Below are positions 35,115 to 43,963 of a DNA stretch of 64,000 bases, piece by piece. Position 1 is the stretch's first letter; each line of letters opens with the position of its first letter. Under the pieces are notes generated by a model. The model did not search any database. It worked only from the letters and a program-made list of their open reading frames with translations, and was not told the DNA's origin. The translations under genes and the position numbers were made by a program. The stretch is from Methanolobus chelungpuianus. Its GTDB lineage: Archaea > Halobacteriota > Methanosarcinia > Methanosarcinales > Methanosarcinaceae. The stretch spans positions 496,001 to 560,000 of the forward strand of contig NZ_JTEO01000002.1 of NCBI RefSeq assembly GCF_024500045.1, given 5' to 3'.

Positions 35115-36461
35115 CTACTCTTCTTCGATATAGAGTTCCTCGCCGTTCCTCAGCAGGTGCAGCGTGTCTCCAAGCGAATAGCCTGCATCCTCAGCCATCT
35201 GGATATACTCGCTGTGCATTTGTATGGTGCCGTGAGCGGGAATGACATGTTCCGGCTTGAGCATCCTGAGCAGCTCCCAGTGGTCTTCCCTGTATGCGTG
35301 TCCGGAAACGTGCACGTTATCATATATCCTTGCACCCTTCATCTTGAGCTTTGTCTCAAGGGAATAACGGTTTGCCTGTGTCATAGGGTTCGGTATCACA
35401 TTTGCCGAGAATATGACCCTGTCCCCGGTCTCTATCTTAAAGGGAGTCTCTCCGTTCGCTATCCGGCCAAGGACAGCTCCGGGCTCGCCCTGGTGTCCGG
35501 TCATGACAGGCAGGTACTTGTCCTTACCCTCTTCCATTATCTTCTTCAGTGCGTTGTCGATGTCGCGGCGTGAGCCATATATCTCCACGCTTTCCGGGAG
35601 GTCTATATATCCCAGCTGGTAGGCGGTGCCTACGTACCTCTCCATGGACCTTCCCAGCAGCACCGGTATCCTTCCCATCTCTTCCGCGAACTGGACAATG
35701 GAGTTCATGCGTGCGATGTGGGACGCAAACGTCGTGACGATCATGCCTACATCTGCCTCCTCGGTGCCCAGCAGGACGTCCTTGAGCATCATATGTGCTA
35801 TTAGCTCAGAAGGAGTCTTCCCGTTCCTGCCTGCATTGGTACTCTCGGTAATGAGTGCAATAACACCTTCCCTTCCAAGCTCTTTAAGCCTTTCGAAGTC
35901 AGGTGCCTCTCCAACTGTTGGCGTCCTGTCCAGCTTGAAGTCACATGCGTATACAACGGCGCCGCTGGGTGTGTGGATGGCCGCGAACACAGTATCTATT
36001 ATGCTGTGCTGGGTATTGATGAACTCGAGAGTGATATCCTTTGTAATTTCCAGGGTTTCGCCTGCCTTCAGGGCAACAATGTTGTTCTTGACCCCGAATT
36101 TCCTCTCGGACTCGATCTGGTGCTTTATCAGGGCGGTAGTGTACGGGGTAGCTATTATCGGTGCTGTGTAGCGATGTGCGAGTTTGGATATTGCGCCGAT
36201 ATGGTCCAGGTGGCCGTGTGTACATACAATTGCACGCACGTTCCCGTTAACCTCATTCATTATCGTGTCATCAGGAATTGCTCCCATCTGTATCAGTTCC
36301 AGGGAGTGCATCCTGTCGATGTCCACATCCTCGTGGATCTGGACCCTGTCCAGGCGAATGCCCATATCGATGATTATTATATCTTCGTTCACTCTGATCG
36401 CAGTCATATTGCGGCCCATTTCGTTATATCCGCCAACTGCTATTATACCTATTTCAGTCAT
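35115..36461 (-). CDS. rnj: Ribonuclease J (archaeal, beta-CASP)
   Basis: The 448-residue protein is a metallo-beta-lactamase exoribonuclease with the zinc motif THGHLDHIG near residue 81, later MBL motifs (ACDFKLDRTP, TESTNA) and a beta-CASP region (IVTTFASHIARMNS, GRSMERY, VMTGHQGEP, HVSGHAYRED, PAHGT). Archaeal RNase J degrades RNA 5' to 3'. It lies between the IPP isomerase gene (78 bases upstream) and idsA (33 bases downstream), a position I recall as conserved in related methanogens, with no known metabolic reason. Confidence 0.93.
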   Translation of the reverse strand: MTEIGIIAVGGYNEMGRNMTAIRVNEDIIIIDMGIRLDRVQIHEDVDIDRMHSLELIQMGAIPDDTIMNEVNGNVRAIVCTHGHLDHIGAISKLAHRYTAPIIATPYTTALIKHQIESERKFGVKNNIVALKAGETLEITKDITLEFINTQHSIIDTVFAAIHTPSGAVVYACDFKLDRTPTVGEAPDFERLKELGREGVIALITESTNAGRNGKTPSELIAHMMLKDVLLGTEEADVGMIVTTFASHIARMNSIVQFAEEMGRIPVLLGRSMERYVGTAYQLGYIDLPESVEIYGSRRDIDNALKKIMEEGKDKYLPVMTGHQGEPGAVLGRIANGETPFKIETGDRVIFSANVIPNPMTQANRYSLETKLKMKGARIYDNVHVSGHAYREDHWELLRMLKPEHVIPAHGTIQMHSEYIQMAEDAGYSLGDTLHLLRNGEELYIEEE

Positions 36462-36538
36462 GTATTATCCTCTGTTGATCTATAAATCCGATTATGTATC
36501 GACTATACTAAAGCTATACCAGCTATACTGAATGACAG

Positions 36539-37642
36539 TTAAACGACCTGAAAATCACTGCTTTCAGATCTCATTGCAAATTCTTTTACCTTAAAGCCCC
36601 GTAGCTCCATGTACTCTCTGGTCCAGCCGGTTACTATTGCCGGGGCAGAATGCATCTTTTTGATATTCCTGCATCCGCACAGGAACATCGCCACTTTGAG
36701 TTCATCAAGCATAAGCGAAATACTCTCTGCGACCTCTTCTTTCCCTTTCATCGCAGGTGCCACGAAAGGCAACGCTGCGCTGGCAAGTGACGCCCCCATG
36801 GCAATGGATTTGGCTATATCGAGCCCTGTCCTCACACCGCCGGTGGCAATGACCGGCAGGGAATCGCTGCATTCGACTATGCTTGGTACGGTGGGTATCC
36901 CGAAATCCCAGAACAGCTCGCCGAGCATTTCGGACCGGGTGTCTTCCCTTGCTCTGGCACGGTACACTTCCACGCCTGACCAGGTGGTACCGCCGACACC
37001 TCCCACATCTATGGCCGAGACCCCTGCCTTCTTAAGGAGCAGCGCATCCTCGTGCGATATGCCGGCGCCGGTCTCTTTGACTATAATGGGTGTGCTGAGG
37101 GAGCATATCTCCCGGATACTTTCAAGTGCATCGGATGCGTTCTTGTCACCTTCAGGCTGTATGGCCTCCTGCAGGAAATTCAGGTGTATTGCCATCGCAT
37201 CGGCATCTATCATATCTATAAGTTTCTCCACACCTTCCACACCATACTGCCTGATCTGGGCAGCACCTACGTTCCCATATACAAATGCATCCGGTGCTTC
37301 GTCCCTGACAACCCTGAAGGAATCTTCCAGGGCAGGGTCTTCAATGGCAGCTCTCTGGCTGCCTACTCCTATGCCGATGCCCAGTTCCCCGGCAGCCCCT
37401 GCCAGTGCGGCATTGATCGGCGTGGTATCAGGGTGGCCTCCTGTAATTGAAGCTATCATGAAAGGTGCAACCATCTTCCTTCCAAGGAACTCTGCAGAAA
37501 TGTCAATATCATCCATGCCCATTTCAGGAAGTGCTCTGTGCACAAGCATGATGTCTTCAAATCCGGCCCTCGCCTTCCTTGATTCAACAGGGCTTGTGGC
37601 ACATAGCTGGAGATGTTCGATCTTTCTCTGGGAAGTGCTCAT
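36539..37642 (-). CDS. fni: Isopentenyl-diphosphate isomerase, type 2 (FMN)
   Basis: This FMN- and NAD(P)H-dependent enzyme interconverts IPP and DMAPP. The 367-residue protein is a TIM barrel with IGVGSQRAAIEDP, HLNFLQEAIQPEGD (substrate His and Gln), KETGAGIS and GGVGGTTWSGVE, and the FMN-phosphate motif ATGGVRTGLDIAKSIAMGA. It starts 5 bases after the isopentenyl phosphate kinase stop, as expected for one operon. The two together are the late steps of the archaeal mevalonate pathway. Confidence 0.94.
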   Translation of the reverse strand: MSTSQRKIEHLQLCATSPVESRKARAGFEDIMLVHRALPEMGMDDIDISAEFLGRKMVAPFMIASITGGHPDTTPINAALAGAAGELGIGIGVGSQRAAIEDPALEDSFRVVRDEAPDAFVYGNVGAAQIRQYGVEGVEKLIDMIDADAMAIHLNFLQEAIQPEGDKNASDALESIREICSLSTPIIVKETGAGISHEDALLLKKAGVSAIDVGGVGGTTWSGVEVYRARAREDTRSEMLGELFWDFGIPTVPSIVECSDSLPVIATGGVRTGLDIAKSIAMGASLASAALPFVAPAMKGKEEVAESISLMLDELKVAMFLCGCRNIKKMHSAPAIVTGWTREYMELRGFKVKEFAMRSESSDFQVV

Positions 37643-37647
37643 GGTCC

Positions 37648-38430
37648 TTAACCTTTATCCTCTGCTTTTGAGATAGCAGTGCCTATGTTCTTTCCTTTGA
37701 GGAAGCCGGCAATATTCCCTTCATTGCCTGCGTTGAATATATATGAAGTTATACCTGATGTTTCACTAAGTTCCAGCAGTTCAAGTACCTTTCCCAGCAT
37801 CCCTCCGGTGACATCGGTTTTGGCGGAGCCGCCAATAAAATGCCGGACCTCCTTGAAATTGGATGGGTTGATACTCTTAATGGTGTTGCCGCTGTCATCA
37901 AGTACTCCATTCTCGGCGCTTCCTATCCCTATGCGTTCCGCACCCAGTGCCGCTGCGAGATATGGAACTATCCTGTCGCCTGAAAGCACGCATGTGCCAA
38001 GTGATGCATCCATTACCACATCCCCATGCAGCACCGGTACAAAACCATTGTCCAGCATAATACGAATATGGTCCAGGAACATTTCCTTTATCCTGCCGTT
38101 ATCACAGACGATGCAGTTCATGGGATGGACTCCCACTGCTTTGACACCTGCACTGTTGAGAGCATCCGTAACCATCCTGTTAAGCTCTTTGACCGACACG
38201 TGGGTTACAATAGAGCCAAGCGGATCGAACTTAGCTGTCAGGCCATAGCGCTTTGCCTGAGGGTGTCCGAAAGAGCCGGCACCATGCACTATCACAAGCC
38301 TGGAGTCTGCTCCTGCGATCTCTCCTGAGATACGCATGATATCCTCCATTCTGGCGCTACCTTCATCTGTGCTCTTGTCAGTAATCACACTTCCGCCTAT
38401 TTTCAGTATCGTAATGCTCTTGTTATTCAT
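37648..38430 (-). CDS. ipk: Isopentenyl phosphate kinase
   Basis: The enzyme phosphorylates isopentenyl phosphate to IPP in the archaeal mevalonate route. The 260-residue protein has the amino acid kinase fold: KIGGSVITDK at the start, HGAGSFGHPQAKRYGL with the substrate-binding histidine, and SGDRIVPYLAAALGAERIG, DVTGGMLGKV and NAGNEGNIAGFLKG. The frame is open upstream to 38652, inside mvk, but the ATG at 38430 follows the mvk stop by a single base and is where homology begins. Confidence 0.94.
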   Translation of the reverse strand: MNNKSITILKIGGSVITDKSTDEGSARMEDIMRISGEIAGADSRLVIVHGAGSFGHPQAKRYGLTAKFDPLGSIVTHVSVKELNRMVTDALNSAGVKAVGVHPMNCIVCDNGRIKEMFLDHIRIMLDNGFVPVLHGDVVMDASLGTCVLSGDRIVPYLAAALGAERIGIGSAENGVLDDSGNTIKSINPSNFKEVRHFIGGSAKTDVTGGMLGKVLELLELSETSGITSYIFNAGNEGNIAGFLKGKNIGTAISKAEDKG

Positions 38431-38431
38431 G

Positions 38432-39340
38432 CTATGACTCCAGCCGGACCCCTTCACCTGTATTCCTTGTAATAAGCGCTTCAGCTCCCGTATCCCTGAT
38501 GGCCTTTGCAATCCTCTGTGCACTGTTCTCATCAGCAAGTGCGACCATGCATCCTCCGCCACCGGCGCCTGTGATCTTGGCTGCGGTGGCTCCGGAATTG
38601 CGTGCTGCATATACCAGCGCCGAGAGTTCAGGCCCTCCGACCCCGATGGCATCCAGGAGCCCGTGGTTTACGTTCATGAGTCTGCCGATGGTCAGGTAGT
38701 CCTTCCGGTTGACGTATTCTTCAGCAATAGCTGACATGGACCCGATATCCTCGAGTATCGGGTCGATGATCTCCGGGAACTCTCCTTTGAGCTTTGCGAC
38801 ATTGGCCACAAGTTCCCTGGTCGATGAGAACCTGCCGGTATTGCCGATCACAATAGGACAGTCCAGGGCCTGCAGTTTCCTGCGCTGCGGGATCATGACA
38901 ACTCCTCCCATCGTACTGACATATGTATCAGTGGGACTGGCATTGCCCTGAACCTCTTTCTCTATACTGTGCCCTATGCGCGCTATATCCTCAAGCTGCA
39001 GGCCGCACCCGAACAGATGGTTCAGCGCCTGTATGCCTGCAACCGTAACGGCCGCAGATGACCCGAGACCGGAGCCTACAGGCAGTTTTGAGTCTACCCT
39101 GACCCTCAAGCCTTTGAACTCTGCATGTTCCTGCATCTTCTCTATAACCCTTGAGACATACGGGTGGATGTCATGGTCGATGCCGGTCCTGCCAAGCACC
39201 GACTCGATGACAATGGAGTCACATTTTTCAACCTGCACCCGTGTGCGGATATCTATCGCACAGCATATGGCGCTATGTCCATAAACAACCGCATGCTCCC
39301 CGAAAAGGTATATTTTCCCGGGTGCAGAACATGTTATCAT
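38432..39340 (-). CDS. mvk: Mevalonate kinase
   Basis: Mevalonate kinase phosphorylates mevalonate to mevalonate 5-phosphate. The 302-residue GHMP kinase has the N-terminal APGKIYLFGEHAVVYG, the ATP loop PVGSGLGSSAAVT and the C-terminal KITGAGGGGCMVAL. Length and motifs are typical. It is the first of the tightly packed mvk-ipk-fni group and follows the MEMO-family gene by 37 bases, all on the minus strand. Confidence 0.95.
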   Translation of the reverse strand: MITCSAPGKIYLFGEHAVVYGHSAICCAIDIRTRVQVEKCDSIVIESVLGRTGIDHDIHPYVSRVIEKMQEHAEFKGLRVRVDSKLPVGSGLGSSAAVTVAGIQALNHLFGCGLQLEDIARIGHSIEKEVQGNASPTDTYVSTMGGVVMIPQRRKLQALDCPIVIGNTGRFSSTRELVANVAKLKGEFPEIIDPILEDIGSMSAIAEEYVNRKDYLTIGRLMNVNHGLLDAIGVGGPELSALVYAARNSGATAAKITGAGGGGCMVALADENSAQRIAKAIRDTGAEALITRNTGEGVRLES

Positions 39341-39377
39341 CGTAACTCCTGTAATAACCGTTATTATTCCTTAGTGT

Positions 39378-40175
39378 TCATTCAAAGACTATCGCAGCGT
39401 ATCCCACAACCTGTGACCTGTCACCGGTGACATCACCGCTGGTTGCATACCTCAGCAAGCTTGCCTTGACGGCTCCGGATTCCCGGGATGCTGCCATGGT
39501 GGCTGCTATCGGTCCAAAACCACAGGCAGTGATATTGCGCTCTTCTCTTCTCCTGTAGAACTCGGGGATGTCCATCCTAATGACCGGCTCAATGAGGTAG
39601 TGGTCGTTATCGGATGCCCTTTCTGCAGACTGGTAGTGCGTAAAATCGCTGGATGCTATGAAGACTACCCTCTTACCGGATTCTCTGGCTGCCCGCGCAA
39701 CCTCCCTTCCTACCTCGATAGCAGTTTCCTCGTCCTGGAGTCCCATGCAGATAGGAAGTATCCTGAAGCCTTCCCCAAACCTGTACTGAAGAAAAGGTAT
39801 CTGAACTTCAATAGAGTGTTCGAAGCGATGGGCTATTTCGTCATAGTCCACTATACTTCCCGCAAGGAGTTTTCCCAGCTCCCTGTCGGTCTCTACATTC
39901 CCAAGAGGTGTGGTCCACGTATCCTGTGAAAGGGCTACGGCAGACCCGTATCCTGTATGGTTCGGGCCAAAGAGCACATAGGTATCAGCTTCGGGAAGCA
40001 AGGCATAGGCATGCGCTGCAACCTCTCCCGAGTATATGTACCCTGCGTGAGGTGCAACTGCGCCTTTTATCTCCCTGGGCTGAACTTCTGTGTTCCTGAA
40101 GCATCTGCTAAGTTCTTTCTTAAGGTCCTTCTGGTTCTTCGGATAGAACTGACCCGCAACAGCTGTCTGTCTCAT
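39378..40175 (-). CDS. MEMO1-family protein (AmmeMemoRadiSam system B)
   Basis: The 265-residue protein belongs to the MEMO/COG1355 family, related in fold to extradiol dioxygenases. Landmarks are VAPHAGYIYSGEVAAHAY, FGPNHTGYG, EHSIEVQIPFLQYRF, SSDFTHYQSAE and ACGFGPIAATM. The conserved histidines could hold a metal, but the role in archaea is unknown. GGTGATC precedes the ATG at 40175; another start four codons earlier is possible. It sits in the ribosomal-mevalonate cluster between rps2 and mvk, as in many euryarchaea. Confidence 0.9.
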   Translation of the reverse strand: MRQTAVAGQFYPKNQKDLKKELSRCFRNTEVQPREIKGAVAPHAGYIYSGEVAAHAYALLPEADTYVLFGPNHTGYGSAVALSQDTWTTPLGNVETDRELGKLLAGSIVDYDEIAHRFEHSIEVQIPFLQYRFGEGFRILPICMGLQDEETAIEVGREVARAARESGKRVVFIASSDFTHYQSAERASDNDHYLIEPVIRMDIPEFYRRREERNITACGFGPIAATMAASRESGAVKASLLRYATSGDVTGDRSQVVGYAAIVFE

Positions 40176-40244
40176 ACTACTGATCACCCAATAATTAATA
40201 CGGGTTTTGTTCTATTTGTAGTATGCACGTACAGGTGGGAATCC

Positions 40245-40898
40245 TCAGACGCCTGCCTCGAAGCTCTCAAGCTCGTAGTTAAAGACAGATCCGTTGGCTT
40301 TTGCGATTTCCCTTGCCAGCAGCCAGTAGACAAGTGAGAGTGCCTTTCTTCCCTTGTTGTTTGTCGGGATGACAAGATCGACATCTGATGTCATGTTGTT
40401 GGTGTCGCAAAGTGCAACTACCGGTATGCTGATGTCTACTGCTTCCTTGATGACCTGTGCATCTCCGGTGGGGTCTGTGACGATGATCACGTCAGGCTCG
40501 AAGAAGTGTTCCACAGTAGGGTTTGTAAGCGTTCCGGGAATGAACCTTCCGACCATTGATCTTGCGCCTATGGCCTTTGCGAACATCTTTGCAGGGAACT
40601 GGCCGTACTGCCTTGCAGACACTACGAGTATCCTTGAGGGGTCATACTTGGACAGGAAGTTTGCAGCCATCTTGATCCTTTCATCGGTTGCCTGGATATC
40701 CAGCACATACAGCCCGTCGGTCCTTACACGGTACACGAATTTCATCATGTTCTCGGTCTTCTGCTGGGTACCGATGTGTACTCCGGCTGCAAGGTACTCA
40801 TCTATGGGGACTAATGATGTTGATTTCTGTTCTTCGCTTGCATCGGTCGTTTCTATATTTTTTGCTTCAGTGAACTTAATATCTTCAGTTGTATCCAT
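40245..40898 (-). CDS. rps2: Ribosomal protein uS2
   Basis: The 217-residue protein is archaeal S2 of the small ribosomal subunit. The family motifs are [27 protein letters not shown]-like stretch [42 protein letters not shown] and [19 protein letters not shown]. An acidic N-terminal extension of about 25 residues ([20 protein letters not shown]) precedes the core, as is common in Methanosarcinales. rpoK lies 24 bases upstream on the same strand. Confidence 0.95.
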   Translation of the reverse strand: MDTTEDIKFTEAKNIETTDASEEQKSTSLVPIDEYLAAGVHIGTQQKTENMMKFVYRVRTDGLYVLDIQATDERIKMAANFLSKYDPSRILVVSARQYGQFPAKMFAKAIGARSMVGRFIPGTLTNPTVEHFFEPDVIIVTDPTGDAQVIKEAVDISIPVVALCDTNNMTSDVDLVIPTNNKGRKALSLVYWLLAREIAKANGSVFNYELESFEAGV

Positions 40899-40922
40899 TC
40901 AATCACCTTGATTATTGTAAAT

Positions 40923-41099
40923 TCATATCTTTCGCTTTACAGTGATAGGAATAACATCCTGCTCGAATTCTACTTTGGCAAGATGTAATGAGTTTGTACT
41001 TGGGTCATCTATGAGCACTGGCGCTCCCATTGATATCTGCAGTGACCTTGCTCCAATGATCCTTGCTTTTTCATATCTAGTATAATGTTGTGTGTTCAA
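40923..41099 (-). CDS. rpoK: DNA-directed RNA polymerase subunit K (Rpb6 homologue)
   Basis: This gene is short and starts at TTG, so it is easily missed. The 58-residue translation reads [20 protein letters not shown], then [32 protein letters not shown], the full pattern of archaeal RpoK/omega. TTAGGTGATC lies just before the TTG at 41099 and supports that start. It lies between the tRNA-Pro gene and rps2 in the usual rpoN-rpoK order. In many archaea an enolase gene follows rpoK, but here rps2 follows directly. Confidence 0.93.
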   Translation of the reverse strand: MNTQHYTRYEKARIIGARSLQISMGAPVLIDDPSTNSLHLAKVEFEQDVIPITVKRKI

Positions 41100-41310
41100 T
41101 AGATCACCTAACGTAAAATTACCTAATATTGATGATAATGATAAAATAGTGTGGCCATAGTTACTTCTATCTGTATATGAGCAGCATTGGTTGGCTGATC
41201 GCCCGTACTATGGTTCCCTTATTACCTTGAATTAAGTTTATCCGGAATCCCTCCGAAAGTGGTCGTCTGCCTATGCCAGCATTCCTCCCAGCATTTTACC
41301 GGAAAGGGTA

Positions 41311-41407
41311 TGGGACCGCTGAGATTTGAACTCAGGTTCCGGCGTAATTCGCATGGACTGGCCATGTCCCGAACGCCGAAGGATGGACCAGGCTACCCTA
41401 CGGTCCC
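41311..41407 (-). tRNA. tRNA-Pro (anticodon CGG) with a 22-base intron
   Basis: On the minus strand acceptor GGGACCG pairs with CGGTCCC, the discriminator is A, and the T arm is CTGAG-TTCAAAT-CTCAG. The anticodon stem CGGCG/CGCCG closes a 29-base loop. Removing 22 bases after position 37 (about 41346-41367) leaves TTCGGGA, anticodon CGG. The intron contains CATGG and CCATG, which pair to give the helix of a bulge-helix-bulge splice site. The exact splice points are inferred. Confidence 0.88.
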
Positions 41408-41408
41408 T

Positions 41409-41597
41409 TTACTGGTATGGAGCCAATACGTCTACAAGTTCCACGTGGGAAAGTATCATTCTGCGGCAGCAGTAACGTGAAATGCCAAGGTGGTCTAACA
41501 CCTTGGCAGGCTCTTCGCCCTCGTTAACACGTCTCTTGAATTCTTCCCAGCTGCTTGAGATGACTTTTCCACAGGTGAAACACCTTACTGGAATCAT
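41409..41597 (-). CDS. rpoN: DNA-directed RNA polymerase subunit N (Rpb10 homologue)
   Basis: The 62-residue protein has the zinc-binding pattern of Rpb10/RpoN: CFTCGKV at residues 6-9 and the twin cysteines in [10 protein letters not shown]. The overall length and the sequence [12 protein letters not shown] at the start are typical. It lies 5 bases after rps9, and the tRNA-Pro gene begins 2 bases beyond its stop, so the transcript must be processed to release the tRNA. Confidence 0.96.
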   Translation of the reverse strand: MIPVRCFTCGKVISSSWEEFKRRVNEGEEPAKVLDHLGISRYCCRRMILSHVELVDVLAPYQ

Positions 41598-41602
41598 TGC
41601 GC

Positions 41603-42013
41603 TTACCTGTATGATTTCTGATATCTGGAACGTGCACCAGGTCCGCCGAACTTCTTGGTCTCCTTCTGCCTTGAGTCGTTGACCAGGAGGTTGCGGTCGT
41701 ATGCCATGTACATGTCACGGAGCTCGGTGTCGTTGGTCCAGTCCACGATGCCTCTTGCGATAGCTGTTCTGACAGCGCTTGCCTGGCCCATGATTCCGCC
41801 TCCACTGACAGTGATATCTATATCAATGCCGGATGCCGCCTCTCCTGCAAGAAGCACTGCCTCATCGATCTTCATCCTTATGAATGCAGGGTCATAGATC
41901 TCAAGTGGCTTCTTGTTGATGCGCACTCTTCCAGTTCCCTTCTTAACAGTCGCGCGGGCGATTGCTGTCTTCTTCTTACCTGATGAGGTTACAACTTTAT
42001 TATTGGTAGTCAT
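41603..42013 (-). CDS. rps9: Ribosomal protein uS9
   Basis: The 136-residue protein is archaeal S9. Its C-terminus [14 protein letters not shown], which reaches towards the peptidyl-tRNA anticodon, is conserved, as are [26 protein letters not shown] (read in parts) and [19 protein letters not shown] frame extends to 42061 inside rpl13, but GAGGAGATC lies just before the ATG at 42013. It follows rpl13 by 10 bases. Confidence 0.96.
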   Translation of the reverse strand: MTTNNKVVTSSGKKKTAIARATVKKGTGRVRINKKPLEIYDPAFIRMKIDEAVLLAGEAASGIDIDITVSGGGIMGQASAVRTAIARGIVDWTNDTELRDMYMAYDRNLLVNDSRQKETKKFGGPGARSRYQKSYR

Positions 42014-42023
42014 TTTGATCTCC

Positions 42024-42443
42024 TCAGAACTTTGAACCCAGTTTGGTGCTGACTTCTCCAAGGGTCAGGTATTTGTTAGAGCTCAGGCGGTTCATATCTG
42101 CCTCAGCAACCCTTACGATCTCTGCATTCCTGAACTCTACAGGAATGCCAACATACACCTTAAGGCGTCCCATTGCGTCCCTTCCTCTGACGCGCTTGTA
42201 CGGGATCATTCCCCTGATGGTCCTCTTAAGTATCCTTTCAGGCCTCTTGGGGAAGTAAGGTCCGAACTCTCTTGTGCCCCTGGTGATCGTCTCCTTGTAT
42301 TCCTGCAAGGTGCTTGCCCTGGAACCGGATATGATTGCCTTGTCAGCATTCACTATGTCGATCTTCTCGCCATCAAGCAGTTTCTTTGCAACAACGCTGG
42401 CAAGCCTTCCCATAATGAGACCTTCTGCATCTATAACTGTCAT
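42024..42443 (-). CDS. rpl13: Ribosomal protein uL13
   Basis: The 139-residue protein is archaeal L13. Motifs are [29 protein letters not shown]-like [15 protein letters not shown] and [18 protein letters not shown]. The GTG at 42452 is in frame, but TAGGTGA, which overlaps the end of rpl18e, is a good ribosome binding site for the ATG at 42443. It belongs to the rpl18e-rpl13-rps9-rpoN-rpoK-rps2 block. Confidence 0.96.
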   Translation of the reverse strand: MTVIDAEGLIMGRLASVVAKKLLDGEKIDIVNADKAIISGSRASTLQEYKETITRGTREFGPYFPKRPERILKRTIRGMIPYKRVRGRDAMGRLKVYVGIPVEFRNAEIVRVAEADMNRLSSNKYLTLGEVSTKLGSKF

Positions 42444-42452
42444 CCTGGTCAC

Positions 42453-42833
42453 CTACTGTACGATCCTTACTCCGGAGCCCTTGGGGTTCTCTGCAAGGAG
42501 CTGTTCTATTGTCATGCACTTTCCACCAAGGCCGGTGATCTTGTCCTTTGCGGTGGTGCTGAAGCTTAATGCTGCCACGTTGACCGCTTTACCAATAAGG
42601 CCGGAGCCAAGTACCTTGCCTGGTATGAGGATAGTCTCATTTTCCTGTGCGTACCTGCTGATCTTACTGAGGTTGACCTCGGCGTAGTTCTGCCTGGGGG
42701 CTTCAAGCCTTTTGGCGATGTCTCTCCAGACCATGACCTCGTTATCACGGGAGCCCTGCTTCAGATCGGAGATCAGCTGCGGGATCCTTGGGTTTGTTTT
42801 TCTTGTGATCTTAGCTCGTGTACTCTTGCTCAT
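42453..42833 (-). CDS. rpl18e: Ribosomal protein eL18 (L18e)
   Basis: The 126-residue protein is archaeal L18e, related to bacterial L15. It has KTNPRIPQLISDLKQ, WRDIAKRLEAPRQNYAEVN, and the conserved VLGSGLIGKAVNVAALSFS. GGAGGAAC precedes the ATG at 42833; an ATG five codons earlier is less likely. It is the first gene of the block. In many archaea rpoD precedes it, but here a DUF2240 gene does, so the cluster is split at this point. Confidence 0.95.
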   Translation of the reverse strand: MSKSTRAKITRKTNPRIPQLISDLKQGSRDNEVMVWRDIAKRLEAPRQNYAEVNLSKISRYAQENETILIPGKVLGSGLIGKAVNVAALSFSTTAKDKITGLGGKCMTIEQLLAENPKGSGVRIVQ

Positions 42834-42970
42834 AATGTTCCTCCGCAAGATTATGTCTCACTCACGCATGAAATGCGTTCGAACATCCGTAAGGTGCCAA
42901 TAAAGTAAGAACATGGTGAATCTACATTACATAAATTCGTCCTTTCAATAACATTACTAGTACATAAATC

Positions 42971-43444
42971 TTATGTGCTCTGTGCATGGAAGAATTTCGC
43001 ATGTATCTTCTCATAGACAGCTGCAGTGTCGCATCCTGCATCCTTTGCGGCGATGAGGCCCGCGATCTCTATATCGATAAGGTCGCCCAGTTGCTCCTGC
43101 CTGTTATTGATTATGGCTATTGCTTCCTTTTCATTTTTGCCGCTCATGATGCTGATCATTGATATGAGCTCTTCCAGGACTGTCCTTTCCGCAAGGAGCC
43201 CCGGTGAAGGTTTGAACCCGGTAGGTATCTCCACCTGTGCGGTCTCAAAAGAAGGTACCAGTTTGTTCCCTTCAAACCTTAGAAGGCCGGAAGCTATGGC
43301 CTTGTCCCTTACTTTAGAAGCAAGGGGCGGTGCCATCCATTTCAGGTCAAAGGAAAGTGTGAATTCGAAATCCTTTATGGAAAGGGATGTTGCTGCCTTT
43401 TTCTTAAAAGGGGTTGCAACAACCATTTTAAGTTCTTCATCCAT
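42971..43444 (-). CDS. DUF2240-family protein
   Basis: The 157-residue protein resembles the archaeal DUF2240 family, with an N-terminal FKKKAATSLSIKDFEFTLSF, a winged-helix-like middle (KWMAPPLASKVRDKAIASGLLRF, read in parts) and a helical end. The function is not known; the winged-helix part suggests nucleic acid binding. Its start touches the stop of the 160-residue gene upstream, so the two are coupled. It lies about 135 bases upstream of rpl18e on the same strand and may belong to translation or transcription. Confidence 0.75.
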   Translation of the reverse strand: MDEELKMVVATPFKKKAATSLSIKDFEFTLSFDLKWMAPPLASKVRDKAIASGLLRFEGNKLVPSFETAQVEIPTGFKPSPGLLAERTVLEELISMISIMSGKNEKEAIAIINNRQEQLGDLIDIEIAGLIAAKDAGCDTAAVYEKIHAKFFHAQST

Positions 43445-43927
43445 TTATGACCCACGTCTCAGCTCGTCAATAATGGTGTCGGCAACCCTGCCACACTCAG
43501 TTCTCTTCTGGCCGTCTATATGGTGTATCTGGAGCACCAGCAGCTCATTCTCTAGGATGGCGCGCACGAGGTAAACGTCCCCCCTGAAAGCCACCCTGTT
43601 GTACTTGCCATCAAGGTAACTGTAGTGTAGCTGGACCCTGAAGTCAATGATCCCTTCTCTTTCGATGGTCTCAACTATCTCATCAACGTTCTCATAGTTA
43701 AGTGGCCCGAAATCGACGCCATTTGTGACAATGTCCACACGTATCTCTCGTTTGGCCTGTATCCTGTGCCCTCTCTGGGTCACAGATTCGGTCACGAACA
43801 TACCGAACTTCCCGTCCATGTTCGCCATGACCCTCGTAAAAAAGGGCAGGTCGGAATGGTAACGGTACTTTTGTTCGAACTCCACTTCCCTGTGAGGGAA
43901 CCGGTGATAGATTCGCTTTCTCATCAT
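43445..43927 (-). CDS. Conserved archaeal protein of unknown function
   Basis: I do not recognise this 160-residue protein. It is polar, with no membrane segment or signal peptide, and looks like a mixed alpha/beta cytoplasmic protein (HREVEFEQKYRYHSDLPFF at the start, VQLHYSYLDGKYNRVAFRGDVYLV in the middle). It is directly joined to the DUF2240 gene with no gap and follows serA by 36 bases, all minus strand. The even codon use and tight fit argue for a real gene. Its partner suggests a link to nucleic acids or translation, which is weak inference. Confidence 0.75.
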   Translation of the reverse strand: MMRKRIYHRFPHREVEFEQKYRYHSDLPFFTRVMANMDGKFGMFVTESVTQRGHRIQAKREIRVDIVTNGVDFGPLNYENVDEIVETIEREGIIDFRVQLHYSYLDGKYNRVAFRGDVYLVRAILENELLVLQIHHIDGQKRTECGRVADTIIDELRRGS

Positions 43928-43963
43928 TGGCTGATCGTCTTCCGCCCACTTGTATTATGTAAC

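Noticed and set aside
38431-38652. Upstream extension of the isopentenyl phosphate kinase frame
   Set aside because: The extra 74 codons lie inside mvk and have no family similarity. The kinase start at 38430 follows the mvk stop directly.
41130-41199. Possible C/D box guide RNA (TGATGA near 41134, CTGA near 41196)
   Set aside because: The base before TGATGA is T rather than A or G, and no clear internal D' and C' boxes or terminal stem were found. It is also in the rpoK promoter region.
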